A DNA stretch of 64,000 nt. Source: an uncultured Prevotellaceae bacterium. Its GTDB lineage: Bacteria > Bacteroidota > Bacteroidia > Bacteroidales > Bacteroidaceae. Both the position numbers and the translations under genes were made by a program. The stretch lies in contig CAMHJQ010000015.1 of NCBI GenBank assembly GCA_946185485.1, positions 1-64,000 on the forward strand, written 5' to 3'. The notes under the pieces are model-generated. The model made no database searches, was not told where the DNA came from, and saw nothing but the letters and a program-made list of their open reading frames with translations. Shown here one piece after another: positions 41,283-51,219 of this stretch (position 1 is the first letter of the stretch; every line of letters starts with the position of its first letter).

Positions 41283-43122
41283 TCAAGATATCCTCGAAAG
41301 CGTTCACTAACTCTTCAACGACGAAGGGCTGGCCCTTGACTTGGTTGAACTGGAAGGGTACGAAGTTGTCGACCTTCATGCGCAGATAGGCAGCCAGCTG
41401 ACCCATGTTCTGCTCAGCCACGACCACCTTCTTGTACTTCTTCAGCACGTCGCTGGTGTTCTTGGGCAGCGGGTTCAGGTACTTGAACTGAGCCTGAGCC
41501 ACCTTGTAGCCCTTCTGGCGCAGCTCGTCCATAGCCGAGTGCAGGTGACCGTATGTAGAGCCGAAGCCCACAACGAGCAGGTCGGCATCATCCTTGTCGC
41601 CGATGACTTCGAGGTCGGGCACCTGGATGTTGGCAATCTTCTGCTGACGCAGGCGAGTCATCAGATCGTGGTTCTCAGGATTGGTAGAGATGGCACCCGT
41701 CTCAGAGTCCTTCTCCAGTCCGCCGAGGATATGAGTGAAGCCCTCACGGCCGGGCACTGCCCAGTAGCGGGTACCGTTCTCAGCACGCATATAGGGTGTC
41801 CATGTGCCCTTCAGTTCCTCGGGAACATACGGCGGGTTGATGGCATCGAGCTTCGCGATGTCGGGCAGACGGAAGGCGCCGCTGCCGTTGGCCACGTAGG
41901 CATCGGTCAGCAGGATGACAGGCGTCATGTGCTCCAGGGCTATCTTGCAGGCCTGATAGGCGGCATCGAAGCAATCGGTAGGACTGAGGGCAGCGATGAC
42001 GGGCATGGGGCTCTCGCCGTTGCGGCCGAAGAGCGCCTGCAGCAAGTCCGTCTGTTCCGACTTGGTGGGCAGACCCGTGGCAGGACCGCCGCGCTGCACA
42101 TCGACGACGACGAGCGGCAGTTCCATGATGACGCCGAGGTTCATGGTCTCTGACTTCAGGCAGATGCCAGGACCCGATGTCGACGTCACACCCAGAGCGC
42201 CGGCAAACGAGGCGCCGAGGGCCGAGGCAGCACCGCTGATCTCGTCCTCACACTGTACAGTGATGACGCCACACGACTTGTGCTTTGACAGCTCGTGCAG
42301 GATGTCGGTGGCGGGAGTGATGGGGTAGCTGCCCAGATAGAGACGCAGGCCAGCCTTCTCGGCAGCGGCTATCAGACCATAGGCTGTAGCCTTGTTGCCG
42401 GTGATGTCCATATAGCGTCCGGGCACCTTCTCCTTCGACTCGATACGATAGACGTTCGTAGCGCTGGAGTGGGTGTTATGGCCGTAGTCGTAGCCAGCCT
42501 GCACCACCTTGATATTGTTCTCGGCGATGGCAGGCTTCTTGGCGAACTTCTCCTTCAGGAAGTTGCTGACCAGCGACAGATCGCGGTCGAAGAGCCAGCA
42601 GACCAGTCCCAGGGCAAACATGTTGCGCGACTTCAGCATGGCCTTGTTGTCCATGCCCGTGTCCTTCAGGCAGTCCTTGACCATGGTGGTCAGCGGGCAC
42701 TGGATGACGCGGTCGGGGTCGATGCCCATCTCACCGAGGTAGTCGGCAGTAGCAAACTGCGCCTTCTCCAGATCCTTGGGACCGAAGGAGTCGGTGTCGA
42801 TGATGATGGTAGCACCCGGCTTGGCGTAGCGGTACTGCGTCTTCAGGGCAGCAGCATTCATCGCCACCAGCACGTCGCACTGGTCGCCCGGGGTGTAGAC
42901 CTTGCCAGCACCGATGTGCACTTGGAAACCAGAGACACCCGTCAGAGAGCCTTGCGGGGCGCGAATGTCGGCGGGATAGTCAGGGAACGTAGAGATACCG
43001 TTGCCGACCGTTGCCGACACGGTAGAAAAAATGTTTCCGGCCAACTGCATACCGTCGCCGGAGTCACCAGAGAAGCGGACAACCACTTGGTCCAACTCTT
43101 TCACTTCTAATTGTTCAGCCAT
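41275..43122 (-). CDS. 2-oxoacid:ferredoxin oxidoreductase, fused gamma-alpha subunit
   Basis: The start is set at MAEQLEVKELDQVVVRFSGDSGDGMQLAG (43122), since the longer frame crosses the promoter. The N-terminal part (about 15-190) is the gamma domain, the remainder the alpha pyrimidine-binding and transketolase-C-like domains (GNKATAYGLIAAAEKAGLRLYLGSYPITPATDILHEL, QCEDEISGAASALGASFAGA, TSTSGPGICLKSE). Fusion of gamma to alpha is normal for KorA of this group. Operon with the beta subunit downstream. Confidence 0.9.
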   Translation of the reverse strand: MAEQLEVKELDQVVVRFSGDSGDGMQLAGNIFSTVSATVGNGISTFPDYPADIRAPQGSLTGVSGFQVHIGAGKVYTPGDQCDVLVAMNAAALKTQYRYAKPGATIIIDTDSFGPKDLEKAQFATADYLGEMGIDPDRVIQCPLTTMVKDCLKDTGMDNKAMLKSRNMFALGLVCWLFDRDLSLVSNFLKEKFAKKPAIAENNIKVVQAGYDYGHNTHSSATNVYRIESKEKVPGRYMDITGNKATAYGLIAAAEKAGLRLYLGSYPITPATDILHELSKHKSCGVITVQCEDEISGAASALGASFAGALGVTSTSGPGICLKSETMNLGVIMELPLVVVDVQRGGPATGLPTKSEQTDLLQALFGRNGESPMPVIAALSPTDCFDAAYQACKIALEHMTPVILLTDAYVANGSGAFRLPDIAKLDAINPPYVPEELKGTWTPYMRAENGTRYWAVPGREGFTHILGGLEKDSETGAISTNPENHDLMTRLRQQKIANIQVPDLEVIGDKDDADLLVVGFGSTYGHLHSAMDELRQKGYKVAQAQFKYLNPLPKNTSDVLKKYKKVVVAEQNMGQLAAYLRMKVDNFVPFQFNQVKGQPFVVEELVNAFEDILKK

Positions 43123-43160
43123 AATATATAAATATGTATATGTTATTTCAATCAGGGTGC

Positions 43161-43168
43161 AAAGGTCG
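43161..43168 (-). promoter_or_regulatory. -7 element of the oxidoreductase operon
   Basis: On the minus strand GACCTTTG followed by CACCC, about 39 bp before the ATG; the first base departs from TAnnTTTG. Confidence 0.55.
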
Positions 43169-43207
43169 TAAATATTTATGTAAAAGCCAAACAAATTGCA
43201 ATAAAAA

Positions 43208-43242
43208 TGCAATAAAGGGACCATTTCTTCCCCTTTATTGCA
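43208..43242 (-). terminator. Terminator of the nucleoside kinase gene
   Basis: TGCAATAAAGGG faces CCCTTTATTGCA, with A-runs on the left and T-runs on the right, so it works in either direction. It lies just after the stop of the minus-strand kinase gene. Confidence 0.75.
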
Positions 43243-43268
43243 TTTTTATTCGGTTTAATGGTATATTC

Positions 43269-44930
43269 CTAATACTCAAACGAGGAACCACCGAGGAATT
43301 CGCGCAGCAGTGACGTCGGCGGAATCTGGTCTTCGGAGATGGGCCGGATATAGCGCAAGAACTTCTTCAGGCGATAGGCCTCGGCATATTCCACGCAATT
43401 CTCAGGCACCTGCTCCAGCAGCGGTTCCGCCTCTTGCTTGATGACGGCCAGCTCGAACAACATGGCCGAGTTGAACATGGCATCTGCATTCTCCTGATAG
43501 GGGAATATCCAGCGGTTCTCGCCATTGCGCACGCTGGGCCAGCGGCGGATGGTCTCCTGTGCCGAGACGCCACGGTACTTGTGGTCGCGGATGATGCGGC
43601 GCAGCAGGCGGTTGTCGGTGGTGGGAATGTAGTTGTGGTTGTCGAGCAGGATGGTGGTCAGTGCCGAGGCATAGACGCGGAATTTCTGCTCGTCGGGAAT
43701 CTGGGCCGTCAGTTCGGGATTCAGGGCATGGATGCCCTCCACCACCAGCACCTCCTTACCCTTCAGCTGCAGTTTCTTGCCACTCCATTCGCTCTTGCCC
43801 GTCTGGAAGTTGTAGCGGGGCAACTCCACCTCCTGGCCCTGGAAGAGGGCGTTCAGCTGCTCGTTGAGCAGGGGGATGTTCAGGGCGTGCAGATGCTCGA
43901 AGTCGAAGTCGCCATTCTCATCAATCGGCGTCTTCTCGCGGTCCAGGAAATAGTCGTCCAGCGAGATGCCGATGGGCCGGATGCCGTTGATGGCCAGCTG
44001 GACAGAAAGACGCTTGCAGGTTGTCGTCTTGCCACTGCTTGACGGACCGGCAATGAGCACCATCTTGATGCCCGGGCGGTTGGCTATCTGGTCGGCTATC
44101 TGCGAGATTTTCTTCTCCTGCAGGGCCTCGCCAATCTGGATCAGGGCATTGGTCTTGCCATGCTTGATAGCCTGATTCAGGTCACCCACGGTACGCATGC
44201 CCAGAATGTTCTGCCACTGGTGGTGCTCCTGGAATATCTCAAACATCTTGTCCTGCCGGATGAAGGCCCCCAGCTGTGCCGGGTTCTGCTGTGAGGGTAA
44301 GCGCAACAGCAGTCCGTCGAAATAATACTCGAGTCCGAAGAGATGAATCTTTCCCGTCGAGGTGAGCAGAGCACCGTAGTAGTAGTCGACATAGCCGTCA
44401 ATATCATAATAGGTGGTATAGAGCGACCCACTGCCTTCGAGCAACTTGACCTTGGAGAACGAGCGTGACTCGGTGAACATGCGGATGGCATCTTCCGTCG
44501 TGGTCTCGTGGCGGTGGATGGGCAGGTCGGCATCGATAATCTCCTGCATCCGCTGGCGCAGGGCATGCACATCGTCGGGGGTGACGAGGCGATCGAGCCT
44601 CAGGTCGATATAGTAACCGTTGGAAACGGGGATGTCGATGACGACCGTACAGTCAGGCCACAGGTCGTGAGCGGCCTTGTTGAGCACGAAAAAGAGCGAG
44701 CGGGTATAGATCCGTAAGGCAGAGGAATCGTGTAAATCCAGAAATTCGATATCCTTGGGTTTATAGACGCGGAAGTGCATGCCTTCTACCTTATTGTTGA
44801 CCCTTGCACTAATCGGACCGAACTCCATTTGGAGCCCAGACTGAGAAAAAATTTCAGAAAGTGTGCTTCCGATGCTGATATTTAAAGTTTTTTTGTTATT
44901 TTTGCAACGAATTTTAATTTGCTGTTCCAT
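43269..44930 (-). CDS. Nucleoside kinase (uridine kinase-like) with TGS and threonyl-tRNA-synthetase-like N-terminus
   Basis: The N-terminal 60 residues resemble a TGS domain, residues about 65-240 the second additional domain of threonyl-tRNA synthetase, and 275-480 a PRK/uridine kinase P-loop domain with GPSSSGKTT (K301), SLDDYFLDREKTP and VEGIHALNP. This fused form is common in Bacteroidetes and is annotated as nucleoside kinase; its true substrate is not established from sequence. The length of 553 aa fits. It has its own promoter, and is followed by a terminator. Confidence 0.85.
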   Translation of the reverse strand: MEQQIKIRCKNNKKTLNISIGSTLSEIFSQSGLQMEFGPISARVNNKVEGMHFRVYKPKDIEFLDLHDSSALRIYTRSLFFVLNKAAHDLWPDCTVVIDIPVSNGYYIDLRLDRLVTPDDVHALRQRMQEIIDADLPIHRHETTTEDAIRMFTESRSFSKVKLLEGSGSLYTTYYDIDGYVDYYYGALLTSTGKIHLFGLEYYFDGLLLRLPSQQNPAQLGAFIRQDKMFEIFQEHHQWQNILGMRTVGDLNQAIKHGKTNALIQIGEALQEKKISQIADQIANRPGIKMVLIAGPSSSGKTTTCKRLSVQLAINGIRPIGISLDDYFLDREKTPIDENGDFDFEHLHALNIPLLNEQLNALFQGQEVELPRYNFQTGKSEWSGKKLQLKGKEVLVVEGIHALNPELTAQIPDEQKFRVYASALTTILLDNHNYIPTTDNRLLRRIIRDHKYRGVSAQETIRRWPSVRNGENRWIFPYQENADAMFNSAMLFELAVIKQEAEPLLEQVPENCVEYAEAYRLKKFLRYIRPISEDQIPPTSLLREFLGGSSFEY

Positions 44931-44953
44931 AAACTATCGTTTTAAGTGTTCGG

Positions 44954-44961
44954 CAAAGATA
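44954..44961 (-). promoter_or_regulatory. -7 element of the nucleoside kinase gene
   Basis: On the minus strand TATCTTTG lies about 24 bp before the ATG. Confidence 0.75.
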
Positions 44962-45002
44962 CGAAGAAAAATTAAATATTGAAAATTAAACAATAAATAT
45001 TT

Positions 45003-46751
45003 ATGTCAATTTGGATTTTTTTTAAGCTTTTGGGCTCTCTGGCTCTGCTGATGTTCGGTATGAAGACCATGAGTGAAGCCTTGCAGAAAATGGCAGGTCC
45101 GCAGTTGCGCCATGTGTTGGGAGCTATGACCACCAATCGCTTTACAGGTATGCTTACAGGTATGCTTGTGACAGCATCTGTACAATCCTCTACGGCTACG
45201 ACGGTGATGACCGTCTCGTTCGTCAACGCTGGTTTGCTGACACTGGCACAGGCCATTTCCGTCATCATGGGTGCCAACATCGGTACGACACTGACAGCAT
45301 GGATCATGTCGGCAGGTATGTCGTTCGACGTCAGCAATCTGGCCTTTCCGGCATTCTTCATCGGAATCATCCTCATCTACCAGAAGAGGTACCGATACAT
45401 CGGTGACTTCCTATTCGGACTGGCATTCCTCATCTTTGCCTTGGCCATACTACGGGCAACGGGACAGGACATGCACTTAGGCGAGAACCAGACGGTGCTC
45501 AGCTTCTTTGCATCGTTCGACCCCAACTCATTCATTACCACGCTCATCTTCCTGTTCTTAGGCGGTGTACTGACCTTCTGCGTACAGTCGTCGGCAGCTG
45601 TCATGGCCATCACCATGATTCTGTGCTCCAGCGGGGCACTGCCCATTTATCAGGGTATCGCCCTGGTCATGGGTGAGAATATCGGTACCACCATCACCTC
45701 GAATCTGGCAGCCATGTCGGCCAACACCCAGGCCCGAAGGGCGGCCCTGGCCCACATGTTCTTCAACGTCTTCGGCGTCATCTGGATCCTGTTCGTCTTC
45801 CGTCCGTTCATCGACATGGTGTGCGGCTGGGTAGGCTACGACGTGGCGTTGGACAAGGAGACGGTCGGTGCCACTGCATTCTTGGCCAACGCTGCTAAGC
45901 TGAGCTTCGTGCTGGCGGCCTTCCATACCTCGTTCAATGTCGCCAACACCTTTATCCTCATCTGGTTCATTCCGCAGATTGAGCGCTTCGTCTGCTGGGT
46001 CATCAAGCCCAAGAAGGTGGACGAGGAGGAGGACTTCCGTCTGCACTTCATTACTGCCGGCTTCATGAAGACTCCCGAGCTCTCGGTGCTGGAGGCTCAG
46101 AAGGAGATACAGTCGTTCTCCGAGCGTATGCAGCGCATGTTTGGCATGGTGCGCGAACTGCTGACCCTGTCGTCGAGCTCGAACAGCAAGAAGGACAGCC
46201 AGGCGGGCGACTTCAACAAGCTATACACCCGCATTGAGAAGTACGAGGGCATCAGCGACAACATGGAACTGGAGATTGCCAACTACCTGAACAACGTCAG
46301 TGACGCCCATTTGTCAGACGACACCAAGGCCAAGATTCGTGCCATGTTGCGTGAGGTCAGCGAGCTGGAGTCCATCGGTGACGCCTGCTTCAATATGGCC
46401 CGCACCATCTCGCGCAAGTATAACGGCAAGGAGGATCACTTCATCGACAAGCAGTACGACCACCTGCACCAGATGATGGAGCTGACCGACCAGTCGCTGT
46501 CACAGATGAACCGGCTGATGGGTGGCCGCAAGGAGTCGTTCGACGTCAACCGCACATTCAACATCGAGAACGAAATCAACAACTACCGCAACCAGTTGAA
46601 GACCCAGAACATCACCGATGTGAACAACCACGCTTACACCTACGCTGTGGGTACCATCTACATGGATATCATCAACGAATGCGAGAAACTTGGCGACTAT
46701 GTAGTCAATGTCGTAGAAGCCAGAATGGGCACACGACAAAAAGAATTTTAA
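45003..46751 (+). CDS. Na/Pi cotransporter-family protein with PhoU-like tail
   Basis: The N-terminal 320 residues form a polytopic domain with two inverted QSS repeats typical of Na+/phosphate cotransporters (TASVQSSTATTVMTVSFV and CVQSSAAVMAITMILCSSG), each followed by a GANIGTT/GENIGTT motif. Residues about 350-560 are helical and PhoU-like (SDNMELEIANYLNN, ELESIGDACFNMARTISRK, NECEKLGDYVVNVVEAR). Likely exports or imports phosphate with sodium. Divergent from the nucleoside kinase gene; no clear promoter seen. Confidence 0.88.
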   Translation: MSIWIFFKLLGSLALLMFGMKTMSEALQKMAGPQLRHVLGAMTTNRFTGMLTGMLVTASVQSSTATTVMTVSFVNAGLLTLAQAISVIMGANIGTTLTAWIMSAGMSFDVSNLAFPAFFIGIILIYQKRYRYIGDFLFGLAFLIFALAILRATGQDMHLGENQTVLSFFASFDPNSFITTLIFLFLGGVLTFCVQSSAAVMAITMILCSSGALPIYQGIALVMGENIGTTITSNLAAMSANTQARRAALAHMFFNVFGVIWILFVFRPFIDMVCGWVGYDVALDKETVGATAFLANAAKLSFVLAAFHTSFNVANTFILIWFIPQIERFVCWVIKPKKVDEEEDFRLHFITAGFMKTPELSVLEAQKEIQSFSERMQRMFGMVRELLTLSSSSNSKKDSQAGDFNKLYTRIEKYEGISDNMELEIANYLNNVSDAHLSDDTKAKIRAMLREVSELESIGDACFNMARTISRKYNGKEDHFIDKQYDHLHQMMELTDQSLSQMNRLMGGRKESFDVNRTFNIENEINNYRNQLKTQNITDVNNHAYTYAVGTIYMDIINECEKLGDYVVNVVEARMGTRQKEF

Positions 46752-46790
46752 ATTTTTGGGGTTATATAACGTTCGTATGTATTTTTTTAG

Positions 46791-46798
46791 TAAATTTG
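46791..46798 (+). promoter_or_regulatory. -7 element of the Oar-like receptor gene
   Basis: TAAATTTG followed by CAGCC lies 29 bp before the ATG at 46827. Confidence 0.75.
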
Positions 46799-46826
46799 CA
46801 GCCAGATAACAAACTCAATTCTTATT

Positions 46827-49800
46827 ATGAGGAAGATATTATTATTCATGACTATGTTGTTGACCTCCACGTTGACACTTATGGCGCAGGTTACAAACTC
46901 TGCTTTGACAGGTAAAGTGTCCATGCAGGACACCAAGGAAGAGGTTATTGGCGCTACCGTCCAGGCCGTGCACGAACCCTCTGGAACAAAGTATGCCGCA
47001 GTGACTAATGAAAGTGGTCGCTTTACCATTCAGGGTATGCGTAACGGTGGTCCGTACACTGTCACAGTCAGTTACATTGGCTATTCCACCAAGACATTCA
47101 AGGACATCACGCTCCAGTTGGGTGAAACCTACAACCTGAGCGTATGGCTCACAGAGGATGCCAACGAGCTGACTGAAATCATCGTCAGCGGTAAGGCATC
47201 GAAGTTTGCCGCCGAGAAGACTGGTGCCACTACCAACATCAACAACCGCACTATTCAGGAGCTGCCAACCATCAGCCGTTCCATCGGCGACCTGGCTAAG
47301 CTGTCGCCCTACTATGGCGGCTCGAATAGCTTCGGTGGTATGAACGGTAAGATGTCGAACTTTACGCTCGACGGTGCCAACCTGAACAACAACTTCGGTC
47401 TGAATGCCAACCTGCCCGGCGGCGGCAGCCCCGTGTCGATGGATGCCATCGATGAGGTTCAGATGGTCGTTGCCCCGTACGATGTCCGCCAGACCAACTT
47501 CATCGGCGGCGGTATCAATGCCGTCACCAAGTCGGGTACGAATACCTTCAAGGGCACAGCCTACTACTACTACACCAACGAGGACATGCACGGCAACCGC
47601 GTTGACGGCGTACAGAATGCCGAGCCCAACCCCGACGAGCAGAAGACCTACGGTTTCACCCTCGGCGGTCCCATCATCAAGGACAAACTCTTCTTCTTCG
47701 TCAACTACGAGCGTACCGACATGGAGAGCATTCCCACCTACTGGCATCCGGCATACGGAACTTACGAGCCAGGCGACACCAAGACCTATACGTCGCGCAC
47801 GCTGCTGAGCGACATGGAGATGATTTCGAAGTTCGTCAAGGACAAGTATGGCTACGACACGGGCTCTGCCATCGACTACCCCGGCGGCATCACCAACAAC
47901 AAGTACTTGGCCCGTATTGACTGGAACATCCATCAGAACCACCATCTGGCTGTCCGCTTCAACCACACCAACAACTCGAAGTACAGCCCCCCCAGTGCCA
48001 CCTCTCGTGATGTCGGCGGTCTGTCACAGTCCTGCGTAGGTGTCAGCTCCATGGCTTTTGCCAACTCGTTCTATGGTCAGGATAATAAGGTGACCACCGT
48101 TTCGTTCGACCTGAACAGCCGCTTTGGCCAGAACATCTCCAACCAGCTGCTGGTGACTTACTCCGACATCGACGACCCGCGTAGCAGCAACTCGTCCATC
48201 TTCCCCATGATTGACATCATGAAGGACGGAGACCCCTACATGACGTTAGGCTATGAGCTGTACACCTACAACAACCGCGTACAGAACACCATCCTGACCA
48301 TCAACGACAATTTCGCCTACTACATGGGCAACCACAAGATTACTGCCGGTCTGAACATAGAGCACCAGATGGCCCTCAACAACTACATGCGTCAGGGTAC
48401 GGGCTACTACCGCTATGCCAGCATGGAAGACTTCATGAACGGCGAAGCTCCCATCGGCGTGGCACTGGCCTACGGCTATGACGGCGAAACCAATCCTTCG
48501 TCAAAGGTACGCTTCAACCAGTTTGGCCTCTATGCGCAGGACGAGTGGAACATCCTCGAGAACCTGAAGCTGAACTACGGCATCCGCTTCGACAACATCT
48601 CGTTCTACAACGACGACCTGAAGGCCAACCCGCTGCTCGCCAGCATCGACTTCGGCGGACGCCACCTCGACGTAGGTTCCTGGCCCAAGGCTAACATCCA
48701 GATTTCGCCACGCATCGGCTTCTCATGGGACATCTTCGGCGACCACTCCGTCAAGCTGCGCGGCGGTACGGGTCTCTTCGCAGGACGCCTGCCCCTCGTA
48801 TTCTTCACCAACATGCCGCAGAATTCGGGTATGCTGCAGAACCTCGTCATCGCCAGTGCCGGCGACTCGCGCCTGGCTAACTTCGCCGGTGGCGTGACGA
48901 CCGGTATTGACCAGATTCGTGAAAAGTTGGGTGCTCCCTACAGCCAGAACGCCAATGGCATCGTACCCTCATCCGTCGCAGGCATCGACAAGAACTTCAA
49001 AATGCCGCAGGTATGGAAGTCCAGCATCGCCATCGACTATCAGGTGCCCGTCAACTTCCCGCTGACCGTCACAGGTGAGTTCACCTATACAAAGAATGTC
49101 AACGCCGTCAACCTGGACAACTACAACGTCAAGTCTATTGACGAGACATGGCAGCGTATGCCTGGTGCAGACAACCGCTACATCTATCCCTCCGACTACC
49201 GTTACAATCCCACCTACACCGACGTGAACGGCTCCACCAAGACGTTCACCAAGGACGCCTGCGTGCTGACCAACAACCACAAGGGCTATGGCTGGACGGC
49301 TAACATCACCGTGAATGCCGAGCCTATCAAGGACCTGTACATCATGGCGGCCTACACCCATACCGTGAACAAGGAAGTAACGGGTATGCCGGGCTCCAAC
49401 GCCTCGTCGGCATGGAACTACCTGCACACCGTGAACGGTCCTAACGTCATCGAGGTGCGCAACTCCGGCTTCGTCACACCCGACCGCGTCATTGCCAACA
49501 TCAGCTACCGCTACGGTAAGGATCACTACTCGCTGTTCTACAGCGGCTACTCACCCTCGGGCTATAGCTACTGCTACAGCAACGACATCAACGGCGACGG
49601 TCTGGCCTACGACCTGATGTATATCCCGCGTGACGACTCGGAGATTAAGTTTGCCACCGACGACGACCGCACCCGCTTCTGGGACTTCGTCGAACAGGAC
49701 GACTACCTGAAGCACCATAAAGGCCAGTATGCCGAGGTGTATGGCGGACGCGCACCCTGGGTACACACCGTTGACTTCAAGTGGGCTCACGACTTCGACG

Positions 49801-50075
49801 TGAAGGTTGGTAATACCAAGCACAAGCTGCAGCTCATCGCCAACGTCGAGAACATCGGTAACCTGCTCAACTCCAAGTGGGGCGTTGCCAAGCAGATTCC
49901 CGGCATGAGCAACAACATGTTCAAGCTTCTCAGCGTCGCCAATGCTTCTGACGTGAAGAAGGGTGCACAGCCTATCTTCCGCATGAACACAGACATGACG
50001 ACTACCTGGGACTACACCCACAGCTACGGCCAGTGCTGGCGCTTCCAGGTTGGCGTAAAGTACTACTTCAACTAA
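46827..50075 (+). CDS. Oar-like TonB-dependent receptor with carboxypeptidase-regulatory-like domain
   Basis: Signal peptide ending LMAQ, then a CarboxypepD_reg-like domain (about 25-110; TGKVSMQDTKEEVIGATVQAVHEPSG, SGRFTIQGM). A TonB plug follows with TLDGANLNNNFGL, MVVAPYDVRQTNFIGGGINAVTKSGTNTFKG. A large barrel runs to the end (FQVGVKYYFN). This matches the Oar type, which is not linked to SusD partners; roles in surface-protein or peptide handling are known in the family but the substrate here is unknown. Monocistronic. Confidence 0.88.
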   Translation: MRKILLFMTMLLTSTLTLMAQVTNSALTGKVSMQDTKEEVIGATVQAVHEPSGTKYAAVTNESGRFTIQGMRNGGPYTVTVSYIGYSTKTFKDITLQLGETYNLSVWLTEDANELTEIIVSGKASKFAAEKTGATTNINNRTIQELPTISRSIGDLAKLSPYYGGSNSFGGMNGKMSNFTLDGANLNNNFGLNANLPGGGSPVSMDAIDEVQMVVAPYDVRQTNFIGGGINAVTKSGTNTFKGTAYYYYTNEDMHGNRVDGVQNAEPNPDEQKTYGFTLGGPIIKDKLFFFVNYERTDMESIPTYWHPAYGTYEPGDTKTYTSRTLLSDMEMISKFVKDKYGYDTGSAIDYPGGITNNKYLARIDWNIHQNHHLAVRFNHTNNSKYSPPSATSRDVGGLSQSCVGVSSMAFANSFYGQDNKVTTVSFDLNSRFGQNISNQLLVTYSDIDDPRSSNSSIFPMIDIMKDGDPYMTLGYELYTYNNRVQNTILTINDNFAYYMGNHKITAGLNIEHQMALNNYMRQGTGYYRYASMEDFMNGEAPIGVALAYGYDGETNPSSKVRFNQFGLYAQDEWNILENLKLNYGIRFDNISFYNDDLKANPLLASIDFGGRHLDVGSWPKANIQISPRIGFSWDIFGDHSVKLRGGTGLFAGRLPLVFFTNMPQNSGMLQNLVIASAGDSRLANFAGGVTTGIDQIREKLGAPYSQNANGIVPSSVAGIDKNFKMPQVWKSSIAIDYQVPVNFPLTVTGEFTYTKNVNAVNLDNYNVKSIDETWQRMPGADNRYIYPSDYRYNPTYTDVNGSTKTFTKDACVLTNNHKGYGWTANITVNAEPIKDLYIMAAYTHTVNKEVTGMPGSNASSAWNYLHTVNGPNVIEVRNSGFVTPDRVIANISYRYGKDHYSLFYSGYSPSGYSYCYSNDINGDGLAYDLMYIPRDDSEIKFATDDDRTRFWDFVEQDDYLKHHKGQYAEVYGGRAPWVHTVDFKWAHDFDVKVGNTKHKLQLIANVENIGNLLNSKWGVAKQIPGMSNNMFKLLSVANASDVKKGAQPIFRMNTDMTTTWDYTHSYGQCWRFQVGVKYYFN

Positions 50076-50099
50076 TAGCCCTGACAATAGAAATGCAAG

Positions 50100-50137
50100 A
50101 ACGGCCCCGTGTTACAACGGAGCCGTTTCTTTTTTAT
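50100..50137 (+). terminator. Intrinsic terminator after the Oar-like receptor
   Basis: ACGGC-CCGT pairs with ACGG-GCCGT around a short loop with one C/A mismatch, followed by TTCTTTTTT. It ends next to the stop of the convergent radical SAM gene. Confidence 0.85.
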
Positions 50138-50139
50138 AC

Positions 50140-51219
50140 TCAGGTTTCTTGCAGGCGGTGCAGGTGACAGAGCAGTAGTTTGCCGTCGCCATCGCGCAGA
50201 TGCATGCCGTTGCCCTGACAATAGCGGAAGTACTGGCAGTCGGCACACTCGCCTGTGCGCATCCATTCCCGATGCCGGTAGGCGGCATAGCGGTTCTCCC
50301 AGACCTCCATGAAGTCATCTTTGTAGATGTTGCCCTGATGGTAGTCGGCACGAATGCTGGCACAGGCGGCAATGGAGCCGTCGGCCATGACGGAACCTAC
50401 CGTCACACCCGCCTGACAGGCGAACAGACGGTTGCGCACCTCACCCTCGTAATTGCCCAAGAAGCCCTCGCAGCCATAGTCAGCACGGATGCGACCTTCC
50501 ACGCGTACCTTATTTATATAGTTAAAGACCCCACGGAACTCCTCGTTGGTCAGCCGCATGTCGGGGTCGAGGGCAGCACGGCCCACGGGAAAGACGGTCA
50601 AGAGCCGCCAGCGCTTCACGCCCTTGGCAATGAGGAACTCCTTGATGGCATCGAGCTTGGGATAGTTGCGACGGTTGACGCAGGTGACGATGTCGAAGAC
50701 GAAGCCCTCGGTGGCTACGAGCATGTCGATAGCCTGACTCACCATCTGGAAACTCTGGTCGTTGCCACGCATCCAGTTGTGGTCTTCCTCCAAACCGTCG
50801 AGGCTGATTGCCATCGTGTGAATACCAGCCCGTAGGAGTCCCTGCCAGCGCTGGGGCGTGAGGTGCAGGGCGTTGGTCACCATGCCCCAGGGAAAGCCTT
50901 TCTCATAGATGGCGCGTCCGCACTCCTCGATGTCACGGCGCATCAGCGGTTCACCGCCAGAGACCACGACAAACACGCTGTGAGGATCAGTCTTCTTGGC
51001 GATGCTGTCGAGCACCCGCAAAAAATCCTCCTTGGGCATGTCGCGGCTCTCGGCTTTCATCTTACAGTCGCTGCCACAGTGGCGGCATTTTAGGTCGCAG
51101 CGCAAAGTGCACTCCCAGAAGAGTTGCCTCAGGGGGTGCTCCTTGCAGATGCTATTCTCCTTCTGTCGCCACAGTTCGAGGGCCAGTCGCTTCTTGAGCG
51201 TCAGCGGTGTTGCCTTCAT
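50140..51219 (-). CDS. Radical SAM/SPASM enzyme of the lipoprotein-associated type (TIGR04133-like)
   Basis: The CxxxCxxC cluster motif is CDLKCRHC (C41, C45, C48), with SGGEP and the radical SAM barrel behind it. The C-terminus carries a SPASM-type cysteine set (CEGF, CQAG, CASIR, CADCQYFRYCQGNG, CHLH) able to bind extra Fe-S clusters. Enzymes of this form modify a peptide or protein made by a neighbour. The preceding gene encodes a small lipoprotein, its stop overlapping this ATG by 4 nt, the pairing known as rSAM_w_lipo/lipo_with_rSAM. The chemistry and target residue are not known to me. Confidence 0.85.
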   Translation of the reverse strand: MKATPLTLKKRLALELWRQKENSICKEHPLRQLFWECTLRCDLKCRHCGSDCKMKAESRDMPKEDFLRVLDSIAKKTDPHSVFVVVSGGEPLMRRDIEECGRAIYEKGFPWGMVTNALHLTPQRWQGLLRAGIHTMAISLDGLEEDHNWMRGNDQSFQMVSQAIDMLVATEGFVFDIVTCVNRRNYPKLDAIKEFLIAKGVKRWRLLTVFPVGRAALDPDMRLTNEEFRGVFNYINKVRVEGRIRADYGCEGFLGNYEGEVRNRLFACQAGVTVGSVMADGSIAACASIRADYHQGNIYKDDFMEVWENRYAAYRHREWMRTGECADCQYFRYCQGNGMHLRDGDGKLLLCHLHRLQET